DNA from: Polynucleobacter duraquae
GTDB taxonomy: Bacteria; Pseudomonadota; Gammaproteobacteria; Burkholderiales; Burkholderiaceae
Length of the DNA stretch: 64,000 bases
Reading direction: 5' to 3'
Assembly: GCF_000973625.1 (NCBI RefSeq)
Contig: NZ_CP007501.1
Span: 1,550,001-1,614,000, forward strand
The notes under the pieces were generated by a model. That model had not been told where the DNA came from and made no database searches. It was given only the letters and a program-made list of their open reading frames with translations. This document shows, in pieces, positions 1 to 9,072 of this stretch. Position 1 is the stretch's first letter; each line of letters opens with the position of its first letter. Both the position numbers and the translations under genes were made by a program.

Positions 1-2279
1 GCTTCAGCGCCTTCAGCAGCTTCAGCTGGGGCAACCAGCATGGCAATTACTTGATGACCTTCACCTAAGTTCATGCCACGCACACCGCGCGCTGTACGAC
101 CCATTGGACGCACGTCGTTCTCATCAAAGCGTACAGCTTTGCCAGCGTCGGAGAACAGCATCACATCATGCTGACCATCCGTAATTGCTGCACCAACCAA
201 GAAGTCGTTTTCATTTAAGTCGACAGCAATAATTCCGGCCTTACGCGGATTAGAGAAGTCAGACAAACGCGTCTTCTTCACTGTACCCAAGCTCGTCGCC
301 ATAAAGACGTAATGATCATCTTGATATCCCTTGATCGGGAGAATCACAGTAATCTTTTCGCCCTCAATCAGCGGGAACATATTCACGATTGGCTTACCGC
401 GTGAATTTCGGCTACCTTGTGGAACTTCCCACACTTTGAGCCAGTACATACGTCCACGATCAGAGAAGCACAGGATGATGTCATGTGTGTTGGCAACGAA
501 AAGTGTCTCAATCCAGTCTTCATTCTTGGTAGCTGCAGCTTGTTTGCCACGACCACCTCGTTTTTGGGCACGGTATTCACTTAGAGGCTGACTCTTCATG
601 TAGCCCGTGTTCGAGAGCGTAACCACCATATCTTGTGGAGTGATCAGATCTTCTGTAAACAACTCGGTTGCATTCATTTCAATAAATGAACGACGTCCAG
701 AGTCACCACCAGCAATACCAAATTCCGCTTGAACTTCTTTCAATTCAGACTCAATGACTTGAGTGACACGCTCTGGCTTGGCGAGTAAGTCGAGCAAATC
801 CGAAATCTCTGCCATTACATCTTTGTACTCATTGACGATCTTGTCTTGCTCAAGACCAGTCAAGCGCTGCAAACGCATCTGCAAAATTTCTTGTGCTTGA
901 CTATCAGACAAACGATAGAGACCAGTAGTTTGCATACCGTACTCTGGCAACAAACCTTCGGGACGGTAAGCATTGCGACCGCCTGGAGTATCAGTCTCGG
1001 CACGAGCCAACATCTCGCGCACCATGGAAGAGTCCCAAGCCTTACTCATCAATTCTTGCTTAGCAACTACGGGGTTTGCTGCAGCTTTAATAATGGCAAT
1101 AAATTCATCAATATTTGCCAACGCAACTGCCAAACCTTCTAAGACATGGCCACGCTCGCGTGCTTTGCGTAATTCAAAAATCGTACGACGTGTCACCACT
1201 TCGCGACGGTGTTGCAAGAAGTACTCCAGCATTTGCTTCAGATTCAACAGACGTGGCTGGTTGTCTACTAGGGCCACCATGTTCATACCGAAGTTATCTT
1301 GCAGTTGAGTGCTCTTATATAAATTATTAAGAACCACTTCAGGTACTTCACCGCGCTTGAGCTCGATGACTACGCGCATACCTGACTTATCAGACTCATC
1401 ACGCAGATCAGAGATGCCTTCTACTTTTTTCTCATTGACTAACTCGGCAATCCGCTCGAGCAAGTTCTTTTTGTTTACCTGATAAGGCAACTCATCAACT
1501 ATGATCGCCTGACGAGCACCCTTGTCAAGGTCTTCAAAATGGGTCTTTGCACGCATCACTACGCGGCCGCGGCCGGTGCGATAGCCCTCACGAACCCCTT
1601 GAACACCATAAATAATGCCGGCGGTCGGAAAATCCGGCGCTGGGATGATCTCAATTAACTCGTCGATCGTGCATTCTGGGTTGTGCAAGACGTGTAAACA
1701 GGCCGTAACCACCTCATCCAGGTTATGGGGAGGGATATTGGTCGCCATACCCACGGCAATGCCTGAGCTACCGTTAATCAGCAAATTAGGCACTTTTGCA
1801 GGAAGAATCAGGGGCTCTTTCTCGCTACCGTCGTAATTTGGCCCAAAATCTACGGTTTCCTTGTCTAAATCAGCCAATAACTCATGGGCAATCTTACGAA
1901 GGCGGATCTCGGTATAGCGCATTGCAGCAGCGTTGTCACCGTCTACGGAGCCAAAGTTGCCCTGCCCGTCAACCAGCATATAGCGCAGAGAGAAGTCCTG
2001 GGCCATGCGAACAATGGTGTCATACACCGCAGAATCGCCATGTGGATGGTATTTACCGATCACATCGCCAACTATACGGGCAGATTTTTTGTAAGCGCGG
2101 TTCCAATCGTTGTTTAATTCATACATCGCGAATAAGACCCGGCGATGAACCGGTTTGAGGCCGTCACGTACGTCTGGCAGGGCTCTGCCGACAATGACGC
2201 TCATTGCGTAGTCCAAATAGGACCGCCGCATTTCGTCTTCTAGGGATATTGGTAGTGTTTCTTTAGCGGCTTGTTCCAT
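1..2279 (-). CDS. gyrA: DNA gyrase subunit A (3' end outside window)
   Basis: This is the catalytic A subunit of DNA gyrase, the type II topoisomerase that introduces negative supercoils. The frame is open from the ATG at 2279 to the left edge, giving about 759 residues and lacking the end of the C-terminal domain. The quinolone-resistance region reads [13 protein letters not shown], with the wild-type Ser and Asp at the E. coli 83 and 87 equivalents. The active-site tyrosine lies in [10 protein letters not shown] GyrA box, QKRGGRG, is at residues 572-578, which separates true GyrA from ParC. It is transcribed divergently from the OmpA-like gene. Identification is certain; only the length is unknown. 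Confidence 0.98.
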   Translation of the reverse strand, partial: MEQAAKETLPISLEDEMRRSYLDYAMSVIVGRALPDVRDGLKPVHRRVLFAMYELNNDWNRAYKKSARIVGDVIGKYHPHGDSAVYDTIVRMAQDFSLRYMLVDGQGNFGSVDGDNAAAMRYTEIRLRKIAHELLADLDKETVDFGPNYDGSEKEPLILPAKVPNLLINGSSGIAVGMATNIPPHNLDEVVTACLHVLHNPECTIDELIEIIPAPDFPTAGIIYGVQGVREGYRTGRGRVVMRAKTHFEDLDKGARQAIIVDELPYQVNKKNLLERIAELVNEKKVEGISDLRDESDKSGMRVVIELKRGEVPEVVLNNLYKSTQLQDNFGMNMVALVDNQPRLLNLKQMLEYFLQHRREVVTRRTIFELRKARERGHVLEGLAVALANIDEFIAIIKAAANPVVAKQELMSKAWDSSMVREMLARAETDTPGGRNAYRPEGLLPEYGMQTTGLYRLSDSQAQEILQMRLQRLTGLEQDKIVNEYKDVMAEISDLLDLLAKPERVTQVIESELKEVQAEFGIAGGDSGRRSFIEMNATELFTEDLITPQDMVVTLSNTGYMKSQPLSEYRAQKRGGRGKQAAATKNEDWIETLFVANTHDIILCFSDRGRMYWLKVWEVPQGSRNSRGKPIVNMFPLIEGEKITVILPIKGYQDDHYVFMATSLGTVKKTRLSDFSNPRKAGIIAVDLNENDFLVGAAITDGQHDVMLFSDAGKAVRFDENDVRPMGRTARGVRGMNLGEGHQVIAMLVAPAEAAEGAE

Positions 2280-2438
2280 TTAGAAATAATATCATTTTGA
2301 TGACTGATAGCCCCTATGCTAATATTCTGACAGTTTGTACGAAATTGAGATGTGTCGCTTTGCGGTTTTTGCTTCAAAGTAGGGCGAATTACATTTAAGT
2401 TTGACTTTAATTAAAAAAGAGATTTTTGAGGACTAAAA

Positions 2439-3026
2439 ATGAACAAAACCCTAAAACTAGTATTTGCTGGCGTTATCACTGTTGCTGCGACTGCTACTTC
2501 CGCCCAAAACGTTGACAACTGGGCCAACGCCACCGGCATTTCTTGGAAAAACGGCGACGGCACATTATGCTGGCGTGATGCTAGCTGGACACCTGCGACT
2601 GCTGCAAAGGGTTGCGATGGTTTCTTGGCTCCTAAAGCTGCTGCTGCTGCTAAATCAAGCGTTACACAAAGCAAAATCACTTTGCAAGCTGACACACTCT
2701 ATGACTTCGATAAAGCAACATTGAAGGCAGAAGGTCAAGCAACTTTAGACAAAATCGCTAAAGACTTAAGCAAAATCAAATTAGAAGTAATTATTGCTGT
2801 TGGTAACACTGATAGCGTTGGTACTGATGCCTACAACATGGCTCTCGGCCAGCGTCGCGCTCAGTCAGTTAAAGCTTACCTAGTAAGCAAAGGTGTTGAC
2901 GGTAGCCGTATTTACACAGAATCTAAAGGCAAGAGCAATCCAGTTGCAAGCAATGCAACTGCCGAAGGTCGCGCTAAGAACCGCCGCACCGACATCGAAG
3001 TTGTTGGTACAGCTGCAGTTAAGTAA
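2439..3026 (+). CDS. OmpA-family outer membrane protein
   Basis: The protein links the outer membrane to peptidoglycan. The 195 residues begin with a signal peptide cleaved after about Ala22 (TSA before QN). A short linker holds Cys44 and Cys59, which could form a disulfide. An OmpA C-terminal domain covers roughly residues 82-190, with the LYDFDKATL start, NTDSVGTD and the basic GRAKNRRTDIEV segment that contacts diaminopimelate. No N-terminal beta-barrel is present, so this is the short betaproteobacterial OmpA form. A TGAGGA ribosome site at 2427-2432 fixes the ATG. A strong terminator follows, so the gene is probably monocistronic. Confidence 0.92.
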   Translation: MNKTLKLVFAGVITVAATATSAQNVDNWANATGISWKNGDGTLCWRDASWTPATAAKGCDGFLAPKAAAAAKSSVTQSKITLQADTLYDFDKATLKAEGQATLDKIAKDLSKIKLEVIIAVGNTDSVGTDAYNMALGQRRAQSVKAYLVSKGVDGSRIYTESKGKSNPVASNATAEGRAKNRRTDIEVVGTAAVK

Positions 3027-3040
3027 TTCTTTTTACTTGT

Positions 3041-3069
3041 AAAAAAGCCCGGTTCTGCCGGGCTTTTTT
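3041..3069 (+). terminator. Rho-independent terminator of the OmpA-like gene
   Basis: A GC-rich stem (GCCCGG with CCGGGC, loop TTCTG) is flanked by six A residues and six T residues that extend the pairing. It lies 15 bases after the OmpA-like stop codon. The symmetric A/T flanks mean it could act in either direction, but only the plus-strand gene ends here. Confidence 0.93.
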
Positions 3070-3126
3070 ATTTCCGCTATATTCGTGATTCACCTATTTC
3101 AACGCGCTTAATGCGTCTTTACTCTT

Positions 3127-3816
3127 ATGAACGTCGATCAATCTGAAATCGCTAAATTTAGCGCTCTAGCCCATCGCTGGTGGGATCCCCAGAGTGAATT
3201 CAAGCCCTTGCATGCCATTAACCCCTTGCGCCTTAATTGGATAAAGTCTTATGTTGATCTCCAAGGCAAGAAAGTTTTAGATGTTGGTTGTGGCGGCGGA
3301 ATTCTGGCAGAGTCGATTGCGCAGTCAGGTGCCGATACCTGCGGTATCGACCTATCCGAAAAGGCCCTGAAAGTCGCCGAGTTACATGCACTTGAAGTGG
3401 GTGCAACCCTCAAATACCGCTCAATTTCAGCTGAAGCACTAGCCGATGAAGAGCCCGGGCAGTATGACGTCATAACCTGCATGGAGATGCTCGAGCATGT
3501 TCCGGATCCAGCCTCTGTGGTTCAAGCTTGTGCAAACCTCTGCAAGCCAGGCGGCACCCTCTTTTTTAGCACCCTGAACCGCAATCCCAAGTCCTACTTA
3601 TTTGCCATTATTGGCGCTGAATACATCTTGCGACTGCTCCCCAAGGGTACCCATGAATACGCCAAATTCATTAAACCCTCCGAATTAGTCGCATTTACCC
3701 GTCACGCTGGATTAGAAATGCTCGGCATGAAGGGGATGACTTACAACCCCATCACGCAAGTCTACAAATTAGGGGAAGATGTGGATGTGAACTACATGAT
3801 TGTTGTGCGCAAATGA
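3127..3816 (+). CDS. ubiG: Ubiquinone biosynthesis O-methyltransferase
   Basis: UbiG performs both O-methylations in ubiquinone synthesis, using S-adenosylmethionine. The 229-residue protein starts with the typical [19 protein letters not shown] segment. The SAM-binding motif LDVGCGGG is at residues 51-58, and [11 protein letters not shown] provides the post-motif II segment. Length and domain order match the family. The stop codon overlaps the start of gph by four bases (ATGA), so the two are translationally coupled. This ubiG-gph pairing is common in proteobacteria. The ribosome binding site upstream is weak. Confidence 0.95.
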   Translation: MNVDQSEIAKFSALAHRWWDPQSEFKPLHAINPLRLNWIKSYVDLQGKKVLDVGCGGGILAESIAQSGADTCGIDLSEKALKVAELHALEVGATLKYRSISAEALADEEPGQYDVITCMEMLEHVPDPASVVQACANLCKPGGTLFFSTLNRNPKSYLFAIIGAEYILRLLPKGTHEYAKFIKPSELVAFTRHAGLEMLGMKGMTYNPITQVYKLGEDVDVNYMIVVRK

Positions 3817-4499
3817 GTGGCGGGTTAGTAAGTCCTTACAATGGCATATTTTTTGACCTAGATGGCACTCTTGCTGACACAGCTCCAGACCTTGTTGCAG
3901 CCGCCAACCAACTCCTCATTGCTCGCAATCTTCCACCCATGCAATATGAGGTATTACGTCCCCGCGCTTCAGCAGGGGCTCGTGGATTGATTAAAGGGGC
4001 ATTTGGGATCGACACCGATCACCCTGATTTCATTCCACTTCGAGATGAATTCTTCTCAAACTATGAAAAGGCGCTGTTAGTAAACAGCGTGATTTTTGAT
4101 GGGGTTGATCATCTGCTAGATCAATTAGATGGTGCAAAGCTACCTTGGGGGATTGTCACGAATAAAAGCGAGCGCTTCACCAATCCCTTAACTGAATTAA
4201 TGGGCTTGCGTCAAAGGGCAGTATCAACAGTTTCTGGTGACACCACCCCCCATTCAAAACCCCATCCTGAGCCCATTTTGCACGCAGCAAGACTTGCCAA
4301 CGTTGACCCGACCAAATCAGTATATGTAGGTGATGACATCAGAGACATCGTGGCTGGTAAAGCAGCGGGCATGCAGACAATCGCAGCAGCCTATGGCTAT
4401 TGTGGCTGTGAGGAGCCTCCAGAGGCTTGGGGAGCGGATTATCTTGTGCACCACCCAAAAGAATTGTTAGCAATCATCTTCCCCACAGTAGGGAGATAA
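3813..4499 (+). CDS. gph: Phosphoglycolate phosphatase, HAD superfamily
   Basis: The enzyme hydrolyses 2-phosphoglycolate, which arises from oxidative DNA repair or oxygenase activity. HAD motif I is [11 protein letters not shown], with nucleophile Asp15 and acid-base Asp17. Motif II is GIVTNKS, and motif IV is [17 protein letters not shown]. The inserted helical cap between motifs I and II is of the subclass IA type. The ATG overlaps the ubiG stop. The related MupP phosphatase of peptidoglycan recycling looks similar and sits next to ubiG in pseudomonads, so the substrate is less certain than the family. Confidence 0.85.
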   Translation: MSGGLVSPYNGIFFDLDGTLADTAPDLVAAANQLLIARNLPPMQYEVLRPRASAGARGLIKGAFGIDTDHPDFIPLRDEFFSNYEKALLVNSVIFDGVDHLLDQLDGAKLPWGIVTNKSERFTNPLTELMGLRQRAVSTVSGDTTPHSKPHPEPILHAARLANVDPTKSVYVGDDIRDIVAGKAAGMQTIAAAYGYCGCEEPPEAWGADYLVHHPKELLAIIFPTVGR

Positions 4500-4560
4500 A
4501 AAGATAACAAGCAATTTAGGGGTAAGCGCCTTAAAATAGAATTTCCAATGCATGAACTCC

Positions 4561-4919
4561 GGGGTCGACATGGTTTCGACGTGGATTACAAAGCATCAAG
4601 GGCATACCGAGGACCCGTTATCTCGTAAATCAATGGGAATGTAATAACTGCAAACGACGAACGTTTCGCACTAGCCGCTTAATTGCGGTTGCCCCTGAAC
4701 TGATTCTCTCTTGGGTCAGCTAGCGCAAGCTAGATCAGGGTCATTTACAAGAGATAAGATCATTTCATGTCACGGGGAATGATTCGAAAACTTAGTGAAT
4801 CGCCAGCGTGGAACATGTCAGTCTGTGACTAGCTAGCTAAATTAAATGATATGACTAAGTATGTAGAACTTGTTGTAGAGGATTTGCGGACGCGGGTTCG
4901 ATTCCCGCCGACTCCACCA
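4561..4919 (+). ncRNA. ssrA: Transfer-messenger RNA (tmRNA)
   Basis: tmRNA rescues ribosomes stalled on broken mRNA and tags the product for proteolysis. The 5' end GGGGTCG pairs with CGACTCC just before the discriminator A and the encoded CCA at 4917-4919. The T-arm is GCGGGTTCGATTCCCGC. The tag frame begins at the resume codon GCA at 4650 and reads ANDERFALAA, stopping at TAA 4680-4682. That tag is characteristic of betaproteobacteria. A TAAAAT hexamer at 4532-4537 may be the -10 box, implying a short leader removed by RNase P. The RNA is one-piece, not permuted. Confidence 0.97.
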
Positions 4920-4939
4920 TTTTGAAGTCTGTAATAGTC

Positions 4940-4967
4940 AAACGCCACCCAACAGGGTGGCGTTTTT
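4940..4967 (+). terminator. Rho-independent terminator after ssrA
   Basis: The 11-bp stem AAACGCCACCC with GGGTGGCGTTT has an AACA loop and a T-rich 3' flank. It begins 21 bases after the tmRNA CCA end. It also sits just past the stop of the minus-strand dehydratase, so it may terminate from both sides. Confidence 0.92.
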
Positions 4968-4999
4968 CTTTACTTCTATTTTTTATAGTATTGATTGGC

Positions 5000-6751
5000 T
5001 CAACGTTTTGGCGTCTTACCCACCATCTTCACTGCTCTCAAGAAATCAAAATCAACGCCCTTGTCTGCTTGCGTAACTGTATCTAAGAATAGTTTGAGAT
5101 AGCCCCGCTCTGCAGTGGGCTCTATTACTGGATTGTCTTTTGCACGCTTAGCTAACTCTTCATCTGAGACCAACAAACTAATCTCACGATTCTTCACGCT
5201 CAAGCGAATGCGGTCTCCATTATTTACAAATGCGAGTGGCCCACCTACTGCAGCCTCTGGAGTCACGTGCAACACGATGGTTCCGAACGCAGTACCACTC
5301 ATGCGCCCATCAGAAATTCGCACAATATCTTTTACACCAGCACGTGCAAGCTTCATCGGAATCGGAATATACCCCGCTTCAGGCATACCAGGTGCGCCTT
5401 TAGGGCCAATATTCTTCAGCACCAAAATATCATCCGCCATTACATCTAAGTCTGGACTATCAATACGATTGGCTAGATCTTCACTGTTTTCAAAAACAAC
5501 AGCGCGCCCCTCATGCTCCATGAGCTTTTCATTGGCAGCGGATTGTTTAATGATGGCGCCACCGGGTGCTAAATTGCCATGCAAAACTGCAATGCTGCCA
5601 CGTGGATAAATCGGGTTATCGAACTTGCGCACTACATCTTGCTTAAAGCTTGGCGGAGCTGCATCAATCTCTTCACCTAAGGTGCGACCCGTTACTGTCA
5701 TTGCGTCTAGTTTTAACAAAGGCTTCAGTTCACGTAGCAGCGTAGTCATACCACCAGCATCATGGAAGTTTTCCATGTAGTGATCACCAGAGGGCTTCAA
5801 ATCCACCAACACTGGCGTCTCATCACCCATCTTATCGAGTGCATCCAAGTCAATCTCTAGCCCCATACGACCAGCGATAGCAGCTAAATGCACGATGCCG
5901 TTAGTCGATCCGCCAATCGCCAATAAAACACGCATCGCGTTCTCAAAAGCATCTGCTGTTAATACCTTATCAATCATTAAGCCGTCTTTTGCCATTTGCA
6001 CAGCGCGAGTACCAGTTTCTTCTGCAATCCGAATACGGTCGGCAGTGACAGCAGGCGGTGTTGCTCCGCCAGGCACAGTCATGCCGAGGGCTTCAGAGAT
6101 ACATGCCATCGTACTAGCAGTGCCCATGACTGAGCAGGTGCCTACACTAGCTACCAATTGGTCATTCACTTCATCTTTTTCCGCTTCGTCAATTTCGCCA
6201 GCACGGAATTTTCCCCAATAGCGGCGACAGTCAGTGCATGCACCCACACGCTCACTACGATGGGAGCCAGTCAGCATGGAGCCAGTAATCAACTGAATCG
6301 CTGGAAGACCGGCAGAAGCAGCGCCCATCATTTGCGCGGGTACAGTTTTATCGCAACCACCAATCATCACTACCGCATCCATCGGCTGAGCACGCAACAT
6401 CTCCTCCGTATCCATTGACATCAGGTTACGCAAATACATGCTGGTAGGAGCGGCAAAGCTTTCATGGATTGAGATTGTTGGAAAATCCATCGGCAAGCCA
6501 CCAGCCAACATCACGCCGCGTTTTACAGCCTCAATCAATTGCGGCATGTTGCCGTGACAGGGGTTATAAGCACTACCAGTATTGATAATGCCAATAACGG
6601 GGCGATCCAGAGCGCTGTTGGTATAGCCAGCACCCTTGATAAATGCTTTACGCAAAAACAAGGAGAAGCCTTTATCACCATAACTGGTTAAGCCTTTGCG
6701 AAGCCCGCCCTCTGGTGCCAGTTTTTTGGTCTTGTCCGAACTGCTGCTCAT
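5000..6751 (-). CDS. IlvD/Edd-family dehydratase, sugar-acid type
   Basis: This 583-residue [2Fe-2S] dehydratase removes water from a 2,3-dihydroxy acid to give a 2-keto-3-deoxy acid. Cluster ligands are expected at Cys65 (NPCHG), Cys133 (GGCDKT) and Cys206 (SVGTCSVMG). The catalytic serine is in the motif DGRMSGTAFG (Ser485). The GACTDCRRYWG and GTCSVMGTASTM signatures resemble L-arabinonate and D-xylonate dehydratases more than the CGSCAGMFTANSM form of biosynthetic IlvD. Automatic annotation would probably say dihydroxy-acid dehydratase. The substrate is not determined by sequence. The gene is monocistronic and divergent from the VOC gene. Confidence 0.85.
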   Translation of the reverse strand: MSSSSDKTKKLAPEGGLRKGLTSYGDKGFSLFLRKAFIKGAGYTNSALDRPVIGIINTGSAYNPCHGNMPQLIEAVKRGVMLAGGLPMDFPTISIHESFAAPTSMYLRNLMSMDTEEMLRAQPMDAVVMIGGCDKTVPAQMMGAASAGLPAIQLITGSMLTGSHRSERVGACTDCRRYWGKFRAGEIDEAEKDEVNDQLVASVGTCSVMGTASTMACISEALGMTVPGGATPPAVTADRIRIAEETGTRAVQMAKDGLMIDKVLTADAFENAMRVLLAIGGSTNGIVHLAAIAGRMGLEIDLDALDKMGDETPVLVDLKPSGDHYMENFHDAGGMTTLLRELKPLLKLDAMTVTGRTLGEEIDAAPPSFKQDVVRKFDNPIYPRGSIAVLHGNLAPGGAIIKQSAANEKLMEHEGRAVVFENSEDLANRIDSPDLDVMADDILVLKNIGPKGAPGMPEAGYIPIPMKLARAGVKDIVRISDGRMSGTAFGTIVLHVTPEAAVGGPLAFVNNGDRIRLSVKNREISLLVSDEELAKRAKDNPVIEPTAERGYLKLFLDTVTQADKGVDFDFLRAVKMVGKTPKR

Positions 6752-6875
6752 AGCTTGCCCAATAGAATGCTCAAGATCTTAGTCTCCGTTGAATTTCAAT
6801 GTAGTTCTTCGCTAAATATACTAAACTTTGCAAATTATCGTATCTATAACCAGCAAGATTTCATCAAGGGTCGCC

Positions 6876-7298
6876 ATGTCTAATATTCAACCATTTCACC
6901 TTGCCTTTCCAGTAGACAATTTAGAGGCAGCTCGAACTTTTTACGGTAGCACCTTAGGTTGCGCGGAAGGTCGCAGCTCTGATGAATGGATTGATTTTGA
7001 CTTCTTTGGACACCAATTGGTTGCCCACCTTGCACCTGAAGAATGCAGTCATGCAGCCTCAAATGAGGTTGACGGACATCAAGTTCCCGTAAAACACTTT
7101 GGGGTAGTGTTGACGATGCCAGATTGGCATGCGTTAGCGGATAAATTAAGAAGCACTGGTATGAAATTCATTATCGAGCCACAGATTCGCTTTAAAGGAA
7201 AAGTAGGTGAGCAAGCCACGATGTTCTTTCTCGATCCTGCTGGCAATGCCTTGGAGTTCAAGGCATTCGAAGATCCCAGTCAGCTATTCGCCAAGTAA
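6876..7298 (+). CDS. VOC (glyoxalase/dioxygenase-fold) protein
   Basis: A 140-residue single-domain vicinal-oxygen-chelate protein. Candidate metal ligands are His8 in PFHLAFPV and the glutamate in ALEFKAFE near the C-terminus, with a further His in VKHFGVVL. The length and the [10 protein letters not shown] signature fit the glyoxalase/bleomycin-resistance/dioxygenase family. I chose the ATG at 6876 over an in-frame start 48 bases upstream because AAGGG at 6866-6870 lies five bases before it and the protein then begins at the domain. Substrate and reaction are unknown. Confidence 0.85.
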   Translation: MSNIQPFHLAFPVDNLEAARTFYGSTLGCAEGRSSDEWIDFDFFGHQLVAHLAPEECSHAASNEVDGHQVPVKHFGVVLTMPDWHALADKLRSTGMKFIIEPQIRFKGKVGEQATMFFLDPAGNALEFKAFEDPSQLFAK

Positions 7299-7317
7299 AG
7301 TGAAGCACTTGCAATAC

Positions 7318-8508
7318 TTACTTGATACCCAAGCGCCAGAGTGAAGTGGTTTCAGCTGCTCTTGCAAAATGAAGAGAGTCCGACTCATCAAACGCCTTTG
7401 AATGTTTTGGTTTGGTATCAATACGGCCAAGAACAACTAGTCCAGCATCTTCAATCCAAGAGAGCAGTTCTTCTCGAGTTCTGAGCTCAAGATGTTCGGC
7501 CAAATCAGACAGAATCAACCAGCCCTCGCCTTGGGGCAGTAAATGATCCTTTAATCCACCCAAATATCCTTTCAGCATCTGACTATCAGGGTCGTATACC
7601 GCATGCTCAAGGGTAGAGCTAGGTCTTGCAGGCACCCATGGTGGGTTGCAGATAATTAATGAAGCCTTTCCTGCTGGAAATAAATTGGCTTTCACAATCT
7701 CTATTTGTGAACCCAAACCTAGTAGTGCAATATTTTCTTTGGCACACGTAAGCGCTCGATCATCTTGATCAGTGGCAACAATTTTTTGTACATCCCGCAT
7801 TGCCAAAATAATAGCCAGTACGCCAGTACCAACGCCAATATCAAAAGCTGTAGATGCGCCATCAAGGGATTTGGGCAAAGGGGCAGCACAAACTAACTCA
7901 ATGTACTCGCCGCGAACAGGCGAGAAAACGCCGTAATGGGGATGGACAAATACTGGCTCACCATTTTCATCAGCCAGAATAGGCAGTCCATTCTTGCGCC
8001 ACTCATGAGCGCTAATCACGCCCAAAAGTTCACGCAAAGAAACTACATAAGAGTGCTCAACGGCACCATATGCTTCGGCACATGCTTGGGAAATATCTGG
8101 TGCTCGGCGCAAAGAAATCGAGTGATCCAAATTGCATTGAATTAACAACATACCCAATACTCGGGCACGCTGAGATTGAATCAGGCGATGTTGATTAAAA
8201 ATATCTTTTGCCGTCTTCTTGGGGGCAGCATCAGTAGACTTATCCACCCTCTTGCCGGCACGCTTTGATTTTTTTGATGGCTTATCTATGCGTCGAACCA
8301 AGGCCTGCAATAGTTGCCGGGCATTTTGAAAATCCCCTTTCCAGAGGATTGCAGTACCTGCACATGCCAAATGATAGGCATCATCTGCCGTTAATGTATC
8401 GTCGGCAGTCACCACCTTTTTATGTGCTGCGATGCCATTTTCAGAATGCCAAACTGCTGAACAGTTCTGACCACTCTCTTCCCAGTGAATGGATCTATCC
8501 TGATTCAT
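7318..8508 (-). CDS. Class I SAM-dependent methyltransferase with NPPW motif
   Basis: The 396-residue protein has a Rossmann methyltransferase domain in its C-terminal half. The SAM motif FDIGVGTGV is at residues 222-230, ATDQDD supplies the acidic ribose contact, and NPPW at 288-291 is the signature of enzymes that methylate a planar nitrogen (N6-adenine, exocyclic guanine or glutamine amide). Residues 75-102 form a Lys-rich linker after an N-terminal domain I do not recognise. It resembles PrmC/RsmC-type enzymes but I cannot assign a target. It is the last gene of a minus-strand operon, three bases after the CMD gene. Confidence 0.82.
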   Translation of the reverse strand: MNQDRSIHWEESGQNCSAVWHSENGIAAHKKVVTADDTLTADDAYHLACAGTAILWKGDFQNARQLLQALVRRIDKPSKKSKRAGKRVDKSTDAAPKKTAKDIFNQHRLIQSQRARVLGMLLIQCNLDHSISLRRAPDISQACAEAYGAVEHSYVVSLRELLGVISAHEWRKNGLPILADENGEPVFVHPHYGVFSPVRGEYIELVCAAPLPKSLDGASTAFDIGVGTGVLAIILAMRDVQKIVATDQDDRALTCAKENIALLGLGSQIEIVKANLFPAGKASLIICNPPWVPARPSSTLEHAVYDPDSQMLKGYLGGLKDHLLPQGEGWLILSDLAEHLELRTREELLSWIEDAGLVVLGRIDTKPKHSKAFDESDSLHFARAAETTSLWRLGIK

Positions 8509-8511
8509 AAA

Positions 8512-9063
8512 TTACTCAGGAGGATGCTCCTCAGGATTAACATCCAAGGCGATCAAAAACCGAGAGACCATGTTGTAAGCTGCCACTACAGTGACAAGTT
8601 CAACAGTATGGGTATTTCCCAAAGTAGCCTGCAAACGCTTCATCAGGGCGCTATCAACCTGAATATTGCGAGTCATCTGAAACGTGAGTTCTGCAGCATC
8701 ATTTTCAACAGCAGAGAATAAGGTACTAGGAAAGCTTGGTTGACCAATCAAACGTAGTGCTTGAACTTGCTCTTCAGTACCACCTGCTTTGATAAACGGC
8801 GGGGCGTGGTGAAAAAATTCATATTCGGCGCCATTTAGAACAGCCACCCCACACATTGCAAGCTCGCGCAGCTTTGGATCCAAGGAGAGGTTATTGCGAA
8901 TCTCGCCCACAAAATGATTCCAGCCCTCGGCAATGGGGGTACTGTGTAAAAGCATGCGATCCAAATTAATAAACTGGCCACCACGTCTTTTACGAATCGC
9001 TGCTACCAACTCAGCAGGCTCAGCTAAGTCCATCGGCTGATAAGGAATTAAACGCTCACTCAT
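8512..9063 (-). CDS. Carboxymuconolactone decarboxylase (CMD) family protein
   Basis: A 183-residue all-alpha protein of the CMD/AhpD superfamily, with the KLRELAMCGVAVLNGAEYEFFHHAP segment that matches the family core. The CxxC redox pair of AhpD peroxidase partners is absent (only one Cys in that helix), so a thiol peroxidase role is unlikely. A gamma-carboxymuconolactone decarboxylase-like or other lyase role is possible but unproven. It lies between a Bug binding protein (gap nine bases) and the methyltransferase, and the three genes probably form one transcript. Confidence 0.8.
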   Translation of the reverse strand: MSERLIPYQPMDLAEPAELVAAIRKRRGGQFINLDRMLLHSTPIAEGWNHFVGEIRNNLSLDPKLRELAMCGVAVLNGAEYEFFHHAPPFIKAGGTEEQVQALRLIGQPSFPSTLFSAVENDAAELTFQMTRNIQVDSALMKRLQATLGNTHTVELVTVVAAYNMVSRFLIALDVNPEEHPPE

Positions 9064-9072
9064 ATCAATTCC

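Noticed and set aside
331..2158. Open frames on the plus strand inside the left region
   Set aside because: They lie antisense to gyrA, whose frame is continuous and carries all family motifs, and they lack recognisable domains.
2401..2406. TTGACT as a -35 box for the OmpA-like gene
   Set aside because: The start codon is too close for a -10 box and transcription start at usual spacing, so the promoter must lie further upstream.
4861..4919. A tRNA-like 3' end with CCA
   Set aside because: It pairs with the 5' end at 4561 as the acceptor and T-arm of tmRNA, so it is not a separate tRNA gene.
5115..6418. Plus-strand open frames across the dehydratase gene
   Set aside because: They are shadows of a gene whose cluster-binding cysteines are all in place on the minus strand.
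8512..9063. AhpD-type peroxidase partner
   Set aside because: The CxxC redox pair is not present in the conserved helix, so only the broader CMD family name is supported.
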